Source: Salinibacter grassmerensis
GTDB taxonomy: Bacteria > Bacteroidota > Rhodothermia > Rhodothermales > Salinibacteraceae
DNA: 64,000 nt
Direction of reading: 5' to 3'
NCBI RefSeq assembly: GCF_947077765.1
Contig: NZ_CAMTTF010000003.1
Span: 434,001-498,000 of the forward strand
How positions within the stretch are numbered: position 1 is the stretch's first letter; the number at the start of each line of letters is the position of its first letter. The position numbers and the translations under genes were made by a program. Below the pieces are notes generated by a model, which saw only the letters and a list, made by a program, of their open reading frames with translations, was not told the DNA's origin and did not search any database. This document shows positions 26,598 through 37,088 of the stretch, in pieces.

Positions 26598-27383
26598 TCA
26601 GGCCTCCGGGCGCTCTCCGTCGGGCGGGCCCGTTTCGGGAGCCATCTCGTCGGCTGGGGCCGGCGGGTGCAGCGAGCCGTGCTCAAGCCGAAGGATGCGG
26701 CCGGCCACCTCAGCGAGGGACGGGTCGTGCGAGGCCAGCACGAAGGTATGAGCCATCTCGCGGCTCAGCCGCTCAATCTCGCGGTGCAGGGGCTCGGCCG
26801 TGCGGGCGTCCAGATTGCCGGTGGGCTCGTCCATGAGCACCAGTGCCGGCTCGTTCATGAGGGCCCGGGCGATGGCTACTCGTTGCTTCTCTCCACCCGA
26901 GAGGGTACGGGGCCGATGGTCGGCACGGTCGTCCAGGCCCAGCAGGGCAAGCAGGTCGTGGGCCCGTGGCGTAACGTCCGCCAAAGAGCGGTGCTGGATG
27001 AGGGCCGGCATGGCCACGTTTTCGAGGGCCGTGAACTCCGGGAGCAGGTGATGAAACTGAAAGACAAACCCGATCGACCGATTGCGGAAGGCCGCAAGCT
27101 CCTCGTCGCTTTTCGCGAAGAGATCCGTTCCGGCAAACCGGACCGTTCCATCGGTCGGCCGGTCCAGGGCCCCCAGCAGGTGAAGGAGCGTGGACTTCCC
27201 GGTCCCACTCTCCCCCACGACGGCAAGAATCTCCCCTTCCTGTACGGCCAGGTCAAGGTCCTGAAGAACGGTAAGCGGGTCATCGCCCCCCGTGTCGTAT
27301 TGCTTGAGGAGCGCATCGACCTGAAGCAGCGGCGTGTCCACGGCGGAAAGAGAAGTAAACGACGACAATGGAGTGGTGAGCAC
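26598..27383 (-). CDS. ABC transporter ATP-binding protein, LolD-like
   Basis: The 261-residue ATPase has Walker [10 protein letters not shown], signature [20 protein letters not shown] and Walker [13 protein letters not shown]. The [19 protein letters not shown] segment is typical of the LolD/MacB group. Members drive lipoprotein release from the inner membrane or power FtsX/MacB-type permeases. No permease gene is adjacent. The C-terminal 25 residues are a Pro/Glu-rich tail. It is 67 bases downstream of the sigma-54 regulator gene and may share its transcript. Confidence 0.88.
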   Translation of the reverse strand: MLTTPLSSFTSLSAVDTPLLQVDALLKQYDTGGDDPLTVLQDLDLAVQEGEILAVVGESGTGKSTLLHLLGALDRPTDGTVRFAGTDLFAKSDEELAAFRNRSIGFVFQFHHLLPEFTALENVAMPALIQHRSLADVTPRAHDLLALLGLDDRADHRPRTLSGGEKQRVAIARALMNEPALVLMDEPTGNLDARTAEPLHREIERLSREMAHTFVLASHDPSLAEVAGRILRLEHGSLHPPAPADEMAPETGPPDGERPEA

Positions 27384-27450
27384 GGGCCGCCCGGAGCACG
27401 GATCCCTGGTGCACCCTCAGTTTTTGTGCGGGGACGAGCCGCGCCCCTCG

Positions 27451-28830
27451 CTAGTCCCCCCGTTCGAGCCCGTACTTGTTGAGTTTGTTGTAGAGGTGGG
27501 ATCGCTGGATGCCGATCGTTTCGGCCGTCTGACTTACGTTCCAGTCGTGCTCGTGGAGCTTGTGTTGGATGAAGTGTTTCTCAAACTGATCGCGGGCGTC
27601 ACTGAAGTCGTCGTAGCCCTTGATGAGCTCCTGGGCCGGGCCCTCCCCATTCCCCCCCGGCTGCAAAAACTGATCAATGTCGTCCCCTTCGATGACATCG
27701 CCCTTAACGAGAATGAGGAGGCGCTCGATGACGTTGTGCAGCTCTCGGACATTTCCCCGCCAGTCGTACCGCTGCAGCCGCCGGATCGCTTCCTCCGCAA
27801 AGTCTTTCGGCGGAAGCCCGTTGCGCTGGGCCACCCGCTCGGCGATGTGCCGGGTCAGCGGCGGGATGTCTTCTCGGCGGTCTCGGAGGGGCGGGACGTC
27901 GATGAGGATGACGCCGATGCGGTGATAAAGGTCCTCCCGAAACTGTCCCTCTTCAATCTCCTCCATCAGGTCCTTATTGGTGGCCGCCACCACTCGAACA
28001 TCAACCGGAATGGTGTGCTCCCCCCCGACCCGCTCAATTTCATTTTCCTCCAGCACGCGAAGTACCTTCGCCTGCGCCGAAAGGCTCATGTCCCCAATCT
28101 CGTCCAGGAACAGCGTGCCCTCGTGGGCTTGCTCGAACTTGCCGATGCGCTGCTCCGTGGCCCCGGTAAAAGCCCCCTTCTCGTGCCCGAACAACTCGCT
28201 CTCAATCAACTCACTCGGAATCGCGGCGCAGTTCACCTCCACCATCGGCTCGTCGGCCCGGCCCGATTTGTAGTGCAGCCATTTGGCCACGAGTTCTTTG
28301 CCGGTGCCGTTCTCACCGGAGATGAGTACCCGCGCCGCCGTGGGGGCTACCCGCTCAATCGTATCCTTAATCGCTTGAATCTCGTCGCTCTCCCCAATGA
28401 TCGGGGGCAGGTCTCCGGTGCTCTGCTCGGTGATCGTCTGCCGCATCCGGCGGTTCTCGACCTCCAGTTGCCCGTGGTCCAGGGCGTTGCGGACGGTTAC
28501 CAGCAATCGGTTGAGGTCCGGCGGCTTCTCGATGAAATCGAAAGCCCCCAGCTTGGTCGACTCCACCGCCGTCTCGATGGTGCCGTGGCCACTGATCATG
28601 AGGACCGGGACCTCGTATCCCTCGTCGGCGATCGTTTCGAGCACCTCCATGCCGTCCCTCTTCGGCATCTTCACGTCGAGGATCACCAGGTCGTAGGCAT
28701 TCTCGCGGAGGGCCACCAGCGCCTCCTCCCCGTCGACCGCCTCCTCCACCCCAAAGTCCTCATACTCCAGGATTTCGCGAAGCGTCCGCCGAATGCTCGC
28801 CTCGTCGTCAACGACTAAAATTGTAGGCAT
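27451..28830 (-). CDS. Sigma-54-dependent response regulator (NtrC family)
   Basis: The 459-residue protein has three domains. A receiver domain has phospho-acceptor Asp52 in VILDVKMP. An AAA+ domain has Walker A GENGTGKE at 172-179 and the sigma-54 contact loop GAFTGA at 219-224. A C-terminal Fis-type helix-turn-helix reads NVSQTAETIGIQRSHLYNKL. It activates sigma-54 promoters when phosphorylated by a histidine kinase, which is not encoded nearby. The receiver's conserved Lys is in IEKPPDL. Target genes cannot be named from this window. Confidence 0.94.
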   Translation of the reverse strand: MPTILVVDDEASIRRTLREILEYEDFGVEEAVDGEEALVALRENAYDLVILDVKMPKRDGMEVLETIADEGYEVPVLMISGHGTIETAVESTKLGAFDFIEKPPDLNRLLVTVRNALDHGQLEVENRRMRQTITEQSTGDLPPIIGESDEIQAIKDTIERVAPTAARVLISGENGTGKELVAKWLHYKSGRADEPMVEVNCAAIPSELIESELFGHEKGAFTGATEQRIGKFEQAHEGTLFLDEIGDMSLSAQAKVLRVLEENEIERVGGEHTIPVDVRVVAATNKDLMEEIEEGQFREDLYHRIGVILIDVPPLRDRREDIPPLTRHIAERVAQRNGLPPKDFAEEAIRRLQRYDWRGNVRELHNVIERLLILVKGDVIEGDDIDQFLQPGGNGEGPAQELIKGYDDFSDARDQFEKHFIQHKLHEHDWNVSQTAETIGIQRSHLYNKLNKYGLERGD

Positions 28831-28959
28831 GCCGCGAAGGAGACTCGTCCATAGAACGCGCAGGAGGTCGAAGGACCAGACCTCGCCACAGGGATGCCTG
28901 GAGCCCCGAACGCTGATCTCTCACATGCTCGCGTCCCCGGACCCGAAGTGAAGGAGCGA

Positions 28960-29676
28960 CTATGACGAGGGTGCGCTACCCAGACGCACTTCGGCGCGGG
29001 CCAGGTATTGCTCGGCGTTGCTGGCCTGGTCGGAGTCCGGGTACTCGTCCTGGATCCGCTCATATACCCCAATGGCCGCCTCGTACTGGCCGGCCTCTTC
29101 GTAGGCCCGTCCCGCATTGAGCAGATATCGGGGGGCCGTCAACTCATTCTGATACTGTGAGGCAGCCTGTTCGTAGAGATCGGCCGCCCGCTCAAAGGAG
29201 CCCTGGTTTTCCTGAATGGCCGCCTGTGCCGCGTACGCGCTGGCGCCGATGAAATCCTGCCCCTTCTCGAACCGCTGGTAATACGTGGCGGCCCGGTCGT
29301 ACTCTTCCCGCTGATAGAGGGCGTTTGCGGCGTAGAAGGTGGCGAGGTTGCCCGCGTCGGTGCCGCCGTAGTCGTCCGCAATGGAAAGGAGCCCCGCCCG
29401 GTCGCCCGTCCCGTCAAGGGCCTGCTGAAAGTTGCCCTGCTCATACACCGGGAGAATCTGGCCGAGCTGCTGGTTGGCCGCCTCTTCCTGCTGCTGGTGG
29501 TAGTAGATGTATCCCGGAATCGCCAGAATCAACACCAGAAGCGCCACCCCGAGTCCCTGCGCGAGTTGCTTGTACTCGTCGTAGAACAGAAGGGCCCGCG
29601 CGTACAGGTCGACGAAGATGTTTTGCCGAAGTTCTTGTCGGCGCGACGTCTTTTCGGGCGTTTTGAGGGCAGCCAT
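28960..29676 (-). CDS. Membrane-anchored tetratricopeptide-repeat protein
   Basis: The 238-residue protein has a cytoplasmic N-terminus, one membrane helix (LGVALLVLILAIPGYIYYHQ, residues about 42-61) and about four TPR-like helical repeats (for example FYAANALYQREEYDRAATYY and AGRAYEEAGQYEAAIGVYER). The layout is that of YfgM-like proteins, which work with the secretion translocon and periplasmic chaperones, but the resemblance is architectural. It stands 129 bases upstream of the sigma-54 regulator on the same strand. Confidence 0.8.
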   Translation of the reverse strand: MAALKTPEKTSRRQELRQNIFVDLYARALLFYDEYKQLAQGLGVALLVLILAIPGYIYYHQQQEEAANQQLGQILPVYEQGNFQQALDGTGDRAGLLSIADDYGGTDAGNLATFYAANALYQREEYDRAATYYQRFEKGQDFIGASAYAAQAAIQENQGSFERAADLYEQAASQYQNELTAPRYLLNAGRAYEEAGQYEAAIGVYERIQDEYPDSDQASNAEQYLARAEVRLGSAPSS

Positions 29677-31025
<1,349 letters not shown>

Positions 31026-31115
31026 CGGTGCTCCCGCGTCGCCCCGTGTTCCGGGCTACGCCCTTGCGGGGCGGCGTGATCAATCGCTCGTTCTGTCGCT
31101 CAACTTCCCCGTTCC

Positions 31116-32312
31116 ATGCACAAGTTAACCCTCGACGACGTCGACGTACGCGGCCAGCGCGTCCTCATCCGTGTCGATTTCAACGTGCCGCTCGACATCT
31201 CCGAGGACGGAAGTCCCTGTGTGGGGGACGACACCCGTATCCGTGCCGCCCTTCCCACCATTCGCCACGTCCTCGACCAGGGCGGGAAGGCCATCCTCGT
31301 GAGTCACCTGGGCCGCCCAGGCGGACAGCCCGACCCGGACTTGAGCCTCGCCTGCGTGGGGGACCATCTCGGCACCCTCATCGAGGAGCGGGTTCGCTTC
31401 TCCAGCAACACGGTGGGGGATACCGTCGAGGAGGTCATCAACGGCATGAGCGACGGCAGCGTGATTTTGCTGGAGAACACGCGCTTCGACTCTGGCGAGA
31501 AGGCCAACGACGACACTTTCTCGAAGGCGCTGGCCAGCCTGGCTGACGTGTACGTCAACGATGCCTTCGGCGCGGCCCACCGGGCGCACGCCTCCACCGC
31601 CGGGGTGGCCGAGTTCATGGACGTGGCCGTCCTGGGGCGCCTGATGGAGGACGAGATCGAGGCCCTAGCGCGCGTCCGAGACGACCCGGAGCATCCCCTG
31701 GTCGCCGTCCTCGGCGGCTCCAAGGTCTCCGACAAGCTGGGGACGATCCGGGCTCTATCGGAGACGGCGGACCACCTGCTCATCGGAGGGGCCATGAGCT
31801 ACACCTTCCTGAAGGTGCTCGGGCACGAGGTGGGAGCCTCCCGCGTGGAGGCCGATCGGCTGGAAACGGCCGAGGACCTGTACGAACAAGCCGAGGGCGC
31901 CATCACGCTCCCCACGGATCACGTCGTGGCCGAGGCGCCGGAGGCTGAGGCCGAGGCCTCGGTCGTGGAGGACGACATCCCCGAGGATCTCATGGGACTC
32001 GACATCGGTCCCGCTACAATTGACGCCTACCGCGACCGCATCCTCGACGCGGCCACGGTGGTCTGGAATGGACCCATGGGCGTGTTCGAGGTGGATCCAT
32101 TCGCGGACGGCACGACCGCGATCGCAGAAGCTGCGGCCGACGCCACGGACGATGGCGCCTTTTCGGTGGTCGGGGGCGGCGACTCGGTGTCGGCACTGAC
32201 CCAGTCCGGGTGCGACGACCGCATCAGTCACGTCTCCACCGGCGGCGGCGCCCTGCTTACGTTCCTTGAGGGCACCCCCCTTCCCGGAGTCGAGGCCCTC
32301 ACGGATGCGTAG
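31116..32312 (+). CDS. pgk: Phosphoglycerate kinase
   Basis: The 398-residue enzyme has the substrate-binding RVDFNVPLD near its start, VSHLGRP, the hinge region with VAVLGGSKVSDKL, and WNGPMGVFEVDPF and GGGDSVSAL in the nucleotide-binding half. It makes ATP from 1,3-bisphosphoglycerate in glycolysis. Length is standard (390-400). An acidic insert-like stretch (APEAEAEASVVEDD) before the nucleotide domain fits halophilic adaptation. It is the second gene of a gapA-pgk pair. Confidence 0.96.
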   Translation: MHKLTLDDVDVRGQRVLIRVDFNVPLDISEDGSPCVGDDTRIRAALPTIRHVLDQGGKAILVSHLGRPGGQPDPDLSLACVGDHLGTLIEERVRFSSNTVGDTVEEVINGMSDGSVILLENTRFDSGEKANDDTFSKALASLADVYVNDAFGAAHRAHASTAGVAEFMDVAVLGRLMEDEIEALARVRDDPEHPLVAVLGGSKVSDKLGTIRALSETADHLLIGGAMSYTFLKVLGHEVGASRVEADRLETAEDLYEQAEGAITLPTDHVVAEAPEAEAEASVVEDDIPEDLMGLDIGPATIDAYRDRILDAATVVWNGPMGVFEVDPFADGTTAIAEAAADATDDGAFSVVGGGDSVSALTQSGCDDRISHVSTGGGALLTFLEGTPLPGVEALTDA

Positions 32313-32356
32313 CTGCCCGACGCCCCGCTCCCCTCTCCGATGTCCTGCCTCCCGCC

Positions 32357-33298
32357 GTGCTTGACCTTCTCCTCCAGTTCGGTGCGCCTCCGGCATGGTT
32401 CGACTCGCTCAGCCTACGGGTCCTCCTCCTGGGAGCAGTGCGGATCGTCATCATTCTCGCCCTCGCCGCGCTCATTCTCGCGCTGGTCCGGCGGGGCACG
32501 GAGCGGTGGATCGCAGCCGTCGCGGATCTCCCGGCGACTGATCCCAAGCGCCAGCGCGCCGTCACACTTGGCAACCTGCTCCAGTCCACGGCAGGTTATG
32601 TCGTGTGGGCGGTCGCGGGCATCATGGTGCTCAGCGAAGTGGGCCTCGACATCGGGGCGCTCATCGCCACTGCCGGCATCGCGGGCCTGGCCGTTGGATT
32701 TGGGGCTCAGACCCTCGTGAAGGATGTCATCGGGGGCATTTTCCTCCTCTTCGACGACATTCTGCACGTCGGCGACCTCGTGACCATCAGCGGGCACACC
32801 GGAACGGTCGAGACGATCGGGGTGCGGCTGATCAAGCTGCGGAAGTTCGACGGCGAGCTCGTTATGATTCCCGCCGGAGAGGTGCGCATCTTTGGCAACA
32901 AGAGCGTCGAGTGGGCCCGCGCCATCGTGCCGGTGGGCCTCAGCTACGGCCAGGACGTGGATGCCATCCTACCCGTCATGGAACAGGTCGCGAACGAATG
33001 GGTGGCGGACCACGAGGAGATTGTGCTGGACGAGTCCCCGCAGGTGCAAGGCCTCATGGACTTCGGCGACTCGTCGGTCACGGCCCGGGTCGTGGTGCGC
33101 GTGGCGCCGGGCGAACAGTACGCCGCGGAGCGCGAACTACGACAGCGTCTGAAGCGGGCCTTCGACGCGAAGGACGTCGAGATTCCATTCCCACAGCGCA
33201 CGACGCACGTCATCCAGAGCGAGGCACCGGCCCGAACCCCCGAAGCGGACGATGCATCGGATCCCCCTGCCCCCCCGGAGTCTGAAGAGAGCCGATAA
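32357..33298 (+). CDS. MscS-family mechanosensitive channel
   Basis: The 313-residue protein has three N-terminal membrane segments, a pore-lining GIAGLAVGFGAQTLVKDVIGG helix with the Ala/Gly pattern of MscS TM3, and the beta domain beginning FDDILHVGDLV. It opens under membrane tension to release solutes after osmotic down-shock, relevant for a halophile. The C-terminal 25 residues are an acidic, Pro-rich tail. Translation starts at a GTG (32357), 44 bases after pgk. Confidence 0.9.
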   Translation: MLDLLLQFGAPPAWFDSLSLRVLLLGAVRIVIILALAALILALVRRGTERWIAAVADLPATDPKRQRAVTLGNLLQSTAGYVVWAVAGIMVLSEVGLDIGALIATAGIAGLAVGFGAQTLVKDVIGGIFLLFDDILHVGDLVTISGHTGTVETIGVRLIKLRKFDGELVMIPAGEVRIFGNKSVEWARAIVPVGLSYGQDVDAILPVMEQVANEWVADHEEIVLDESPQVQGLMDFGDSSVTARVVVRVAPGEQYAAERELRQRLKRAFDAKDVEIPFPQRTTHVIQSEAPARTPEADDASDPPAPPESEESR

Positions 33299-33303
33299 TC
33301 CCC

Positions 33304-34248
33304 ATGCCTGCCCTCTCCGTCTCGTCGCTGTCGAAGACCTACCGCACCGGCCTCCTGCGGCGCTCAGCGGTGCGGGCACTCGACGGCATCTCGCTTGAGG
33401 TCGAGGAAGGCGCAATTTTTGGGCTTCTCGGTCCCAACGGGGCGGGAAAAACGACCCTCGTCAAAATTCTGCTCGGCCTCGTTCACCCCTCTGGCGGCAC
33501 TGCCCGCCTCTTCGGCCGGCCCGCCGGCACCCCGGCCGCCCGCCACCGGATCGGGTTCGTCCCCGAAAACCACCGCTTTCCGGGGTTCTTCACGGCCACC
33601 CAGACGCTGCACGCCTACGGTCGCCTGGCCGACGTGCCGCGGACTGAGCGCAATCATCGCATCCCTCAGCTGCTGGACCGCCTCGCCCTCGACGGGCGGG
33701 GCGACACGAAGGTTAAGACCTTTTCGAAGGGCATGCTCCAGCGACTCGGGCTGGCCCAGGCCCTCCTCAACGAGCCCGACCTGCTGTTCCTCGACGAGCC
33801 GACCGGCGGCGTGGACCCAGTGGGGCGCCGCGCCATTCGGGACATCGTGCTGGAGCTGCGGGACAAAGGCAAGACGATCTTTCTCAACTCCCACCTCCTC
33901 TCCGAGGTCGAGAAGGTCTGTACGCAGATCGCCATTTTGCGGGACGGGACGCTGGTCCGGCGGGGAAGCGTCGAGGAGCTGACCGCCGTGGATCGGGTGT
34001 ACGATCTCGTCGCCACGCCCGTCCCCGATTCGCTCCTGGACACGCCGGAGCTTCCCCTGACCCCCGCGCCCGACGGCTCTGCCTCTGCGTCGGACCTCGA
34101 CCAGTATCGGGTCCACGCCGACGACCGGGCCACACTCAACGCGGTCGTGGACCGACTGCGCGGCGCCGACGTGGAAATTGAGTCCATCACCCCCCTTCGG
34201 CAGTCCCTCGAAGACTACTTCATCGACGTGGTCGATTCCCCGACCTGA
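33304..34248 (+). CDS. ABC-2 type exporter, ATP-binding protein
   Basis: The 314-residue ATPase has Walker A GPNGAGKTT, signature FSKGMLQRLGLAQALLNEP and Walker B LLFLDEPTGGVD. A C-terminal domain of about 90 residues, as in drug/lipid exporters of the DrrA/NosF group, ends with DVEIESITPLRQSLEDYF. It is 5 bases before the permease gene, so they form one exporter. The transported substrate is unknown. It also begins only 5 bases after the MscS gene, so all three may be co-transcribed. Confidence 0.92.
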   Translation: MPALSVSSLSKTYRTGLLRRSAVRALDGISLEVEEGAIFGLLGPNGAGKTTLVKILLGLVHPSGGTARLFGRPAGTPAARHRIGFVPENHRFPGFFTATQTLHAYGRLADVPRTERNHRIPQLLDRLALDGRGDTKVKTFSKGMLQRLGLAQALLNEPDLLFLDEPTGGVDPVGRRAIRDIVLELRDKGKTIFLNSHLLSEVEKVCTQIAILRDGTLVRRGSVEELTAVDRVYDLVATPVPDSLLDTPELPLTPAPDGSASASDLDQYRVHADDRATLNAVVDRLRGADVEIESITPLRQSLEDYFIDVVDSPT

Positions 34249-34253
34249 GCGTC

Positions 34254-35102
34254 ATGCGCCCCCTATTCGGTCTTGTTCTGATTACGTTTCGGGAGCTCTG
34301 GGCACGGAAGATCGTGCTGGGGCTGTTCATCGTCAGCTCCCTGGTGCTGCTGGCGGTCACCTTCGCCCTGAACCTGGACGTGGTGGAGGGGTCGCTCGCG
34401 GGCATCCGCCTCTTCGGGCAGGAAGCCGCCCCCGAGGACATGAGCGGGGAGGACGCACCGCCCTTGACGCTCTCCCGGGTGGTCGTCGCGGTGGAGTCTG
34501 TCGTGGCCGGCGTGGCGTACTGGATTGGCATTCTGCTGGCGCTCTTCGCCTCCGCCTCCCTTTTCCCGGACCTGCAATCCGACGGGCGTGTGGAGCTGCT
34601 GCTGTCCAAGCCCATTGGCCGCCTGAACGTCTTGTTTGGACACATGCTGGGGGTGTGGAGCGCCATCGGCATCCTCGCGGCGTATCTCTTGGGGGGGGTA
34701 TGGGTCATCATGTCGCTCAAAACAGGGGTGTGGAACCCCCGCTTTCTGCTCTCCCTGCTTCTGGTCGTGGGCATGTTCGCGGTGATGTACGCGGCCGTCA
34801 TGCTGATGGGGGTCTGGACCGAAAGCACGGCGCTGGGACTCATCGTCTCCTACGGCCTCATCTTCGTCTCGATGGTGCTGGCCGCTGCCGACCAGATCGG
34901 CCCAACCCTCGGCCCCGTCGGCAGCCCCGTCTTCTGGGGAATGTACCACACCTTGCCCAACTTCACAGAAGTCACCCAGATTGTCTCCACCCTGGCCAAA
35001 GGCGAGGCGGTGTCGTCCTGGTATCCGTTCGTCTCGTCGCTGCTCTTCGGCGGGGCCGCCTACGGAGTGACGGGCTACTGGTTTGTCCAGCGGGACTTCT
35101 GA
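34254..35102 (+). CDS. ABC-2 type exporter, permease
   Basis: The 282-residue protein has six hydrophobic segments. After the first there is an external acidic loop (QEAAPEDMSGEDAPP), and the core has SASLFPDLQSDGRVELLLSK, the conserved cytoplasmic turn of NosY-like ABC-2 permeases. It pairs with the ATPase encoded 5 bases upstream. NosY-like pairs usually move copper-site assembly factors, but no nos gene is present, so this is only family resemblance. Confidence 0.87.
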   Translation: MRPLFGLVLITFRELWARKIVLGLFIVSSLVLLAVTFALNLDVVEGSLAGIRLFGQEAAPEDMSGEDAPPLTLSRVVVAVESVVAGVAYWIGILLALFASASLFPDLQSDGRVELLLSKPIGRLNVLFGHMLGVWSAIGILAAYLLGGVWVIMSLKTGVWNPRFLLSLLLVVGMFAVMYAAVMLMGVWTESTALGLIVSYGLIFVSMVLAAADQIGPTLGPVGSPVFWGMYHTLPNFTEVTQIVSTLAKGEAVSSWYPFVSSLLFGGAAYGVTGYWFVQRDF

Positions 35103-35195
35103 CCGTAGGGGCGGCGCATCTTTCCACCGGGCGTAGACTTCCCCCACTGCGTTGCCTATTTTTTCGCCCATCGCCTGTCCACGGTCCCCCTCCCC

Positions 35196-36089
35196 ATGAT
35201 TTACCAAACCCCCGACGCCCTTGACCTCCGGCTCAATCAAATTCCGCCGCTCCCTCGTCCGCAGCGTGTCGTCCTAACGACACCGACTCACTTCGACGTC
35301 GAATACGTCATCAACCCGCACATGTCGGAGAACGTGGGCGCGGTCAACAAGGACGTTGCCTGGCAGCAGTGGAAGGCCGTCCGCGCCGCCTACACGGCCC
35401 TCGACCACGCGCCCGTCACGATAAACGGCCAGTCCGGGCTGCCCGACATGGTCTTCTGCGCGAACCAGACCCTTCCCTTTTACAACCCCGAGTCCGACAC
35501 AAAGGGCGTGGTGCTCAGCCGCATGCACAGCGAGCAGCGGGCGGACGAGGTGCCGTACTACGCCCGGTTTTTCGAGGAAAAGGGGTACGCGGTCGAGACC
35601 CTGCCCGAGAACCTGAACGCGGACTTTGAAGGCATGGGGGATGCCCTCTGGCATCCGGACCATCATCTCCTGTGGGGCGGGTACGGCTACCGGACGAGCA
35701 TTGAGGCGTACGAGGCGCTCGGGGAGCTACTAGACGTCCCCATCGTGGCCCTCCGCCTCGTCGACCCGGACTACTACCACCTCGACACCTGTCTGTGTCC
35801 CCTAGACGCCCAGCACGCGCTCGTGGCCCCGGCGGCCTTCGACGACGCAGGCCGCGCTCTCATCGACGCCCTCTTCGAGACGGTCATCGAGGTGCCGGAC
35901 CACGAGGCCCGGCATCAGTTTGCCTGCAATGCCCACTGCCCCGACGGCACACACGTGCTGATTCAGGAAGGCTGCGAGGGCACCAACGACCGACTGCGGG
36001 GCCACGACTTCGTCCCGGTGGAGCTCGACACCGGCGAGTTTATGAAGTCCGGCGGATCGGTATTCTGCATGAAACAGATGATCTGGTAA
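35196..36089 (+). CDS. Amidinohydrolase/DDAH-like guanidine-modifying enzyme
   Basis: The 297-residue protein has the pentein-fold layout of dimethylarginine dimethylaminohydrolases and related amidinotransferases: an N-terminal PDMVFCANQTLPF with a substrate-binding Asp, the catalytic His in FACNAHCPDG, and the nucleophilic Cys in KSGGSVFCMKQMIW near the end. It probably hydrolyses a guanidino compound such as arginine or a methylated arginine. Length is slightly above DDAH (about 255-285). It seems to have its own promoter, 93 bases after the ABC permease. Exact substrate not assignable. Confidence 0.85.
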   Translation: MIYQTPDALDLRLNQIPPLPRPQRVVLTTPTHFDVEYVINPHMSENVGAVNKDVAWQQWKAVRAAYTALDHAPVTINGQSGLPDMVFCANQTLPFYNPESDTKGVVLSRMHSEQRADEVPYYARFFEEKGYAVETLPENLNADFEGMGDALWHPDHHLLWGGYGYRTSIEAYEALGELLDVPIVALRLVDPDYYHLDTCLCPLDAQHALVAPAAFDDAGRALIDALFETVIEVPDHEARHQFACNAHCPDGTHVLIQEGCEGTNDRLRGHDFVPVELDTGEFMKSGGSVFCMKQMIW

Positions 36090-36145
36090 GCCCACACACT
36101 GGTGAGTCCACACAGGAGTCCCATGCAGGAGCAAGGTGCCTCTAG

Positions 36146-36216
36146 ACGTGTGTCCTGGATACTGTGATGTGTGGAGGGGGGGCCCCAGAACAGGCACTCC
36201 CACGACACACGTATCC
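36146..36216. repeat. Nested inverted repeats downstream of the DDAH-like gene
   Basis: ACGTGTGTC (36146-36154) and GACACACGT (36204-36212) are perfect 9-bp complements; GGATAC (36157-36162) and GTATCC (36211-36216) form an alternative pairing, and GTGGAG and CTCCCAC pair inside. It lies between the DDAH-like gene and the glycosyltransferase and may be a transcript end or a switchable leader. Confidence 0.35.
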
Positions 36217-36270
36217 ACCGCGTCTTGACAGCCCTGACGCTCCTCTGTCACAACGTCCGACCGCGTCGGA

Positions 36271-36969
36271 GTGATTGCCCCACGGCTTGTCTCGATCATT
36301 ATCCCTACTCTGAACGAGGAAGACGCAATCGTCCCCACGGTGCGCCGGGCCCGCCGGCAGGAGGGCCCTGTGGAAATTCTGGTTGCGGACGGGGGGTCCA
36401 CCGATGATACCCGGTCGGTGGCGCAGGCCCACGGCGCGGCGGTCCTACAGGCCCCGTGTGGCCGGGCCTCCCAGATGAACCACGGGGCCGATTGTAGCAG
36501 TGGAGACATTCTCCTTTTTCTGCACGCGGACACCCACCTCCCCCCGAACGGACTGTCACGGATCCGGCGTGCCCTGGCCGGGCCCGATGCCCACGCCGGC
36601 ACATTTCGCCTGCGCTTTGATGACCCGACGCCGCTTCTCCGCTTTTACGCGTGGTGCACCCGATGGCCGTGGGTTCGTCTCTGCTTCGGCGACCGGGGCC
36701 AGTTCGTGGAGCGGTCGGCATTCGAGGCCGTGGGCGGCTTCCCAGACTGGCCCCTCTTCGAAGACCTGGAGCTAGCGGCCCGGCTCCACGGGCGTGGGGG
36801 ATTTCACTTTCTGGATGCGGCCGTCACGACGTCGGCCCGCCGGTTCTACCGCCACGGGCCGCTCCGCCAACAGCTTCTCAATCTGTATCTGTGGAGCCAC
36901 TACCTGTGGGGCACCGACCCGGACCGGCTGGCCTCCCTGTACCCCGACCGTCCCGCCCACCTCGACTAG
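36271..36969 (+). CDS. Family 2 glycosyltransferase, TIGR04283 type
   Basis: The 232-residue protein starts at a GTG and has the GT-A nucleotide-sugar binding pattern SIIIPTLNEEDAIVPTV, VADGGSTDDT and the metal-binding LFLHADTHLPP. GDRGQFVERSAFEAVGGFP and a late FEDLELAARL follow, as in the TIGR04283 group of membrane-free small transferases. These are often linked to selenium or radical-SAM clusters; no such partner is near here. Acceptor and sugar are unknown. Confidence 0.88.
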   Translation: MIAPRLVSIIIPTLNEEDAIVPTVRRARRQEGPVEILVADGGSTDDTRSVAQAHGAAVLQAPCGRASQMNHGADCSSGDILLFLHADTHLPPNGLSRIRRALAGPDAHAGTFRLRFDDPTPLLRFYAWCTRWPWVRLCFGDRGQFVERSAFEAVGGFPDWPLFEDLELAARLHGRGGFHFLDAAVTTSARRFYRHGPLRQQLLNLYLWSHYLWGTDPDRLASLYPDRPAHLD

Positions 36970-37049
36970 CACTCCGTCCCGGCTAGGAGACGGCCTGCGC
37001 AAAAAGTGAAGATTCATGAAACCTGCTTGCATTGATACGACTTGCGTAG

Positions 37050-37065
37050 TACTAATTAAATAGTA
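37050..37065. promoter_or_regulatory. BlaI/MecI-type operator
   Basis: TACTAATTAAATAGTA is an inverted repeat (TACTA-N6-TAGTA) in an AT-rich patch 24 bases before the BlaI-family repressor gene. BlaI/MecI repressors bind similar TACA/TGTA-type dyads in front of their own operons, so this is probably the autoregulatory operator. Confidence 0.6.
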
Positions 37066-37088
37066 ATTACACACAAAGACATTCCCCC

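Noticed and set aside
27334-28818. 494-codon plus-strand open frame
   Set aside because: Antisense shadow of the NtrC-type regulator; no protein features of its own.
33304-35102. Assigning the ABC-2 exporter to nitrous-oxide reductase maturation (NosFY)
   Set aside because: Only family-level resemblance; no nosZ, nosD or nosL gene is nearby.
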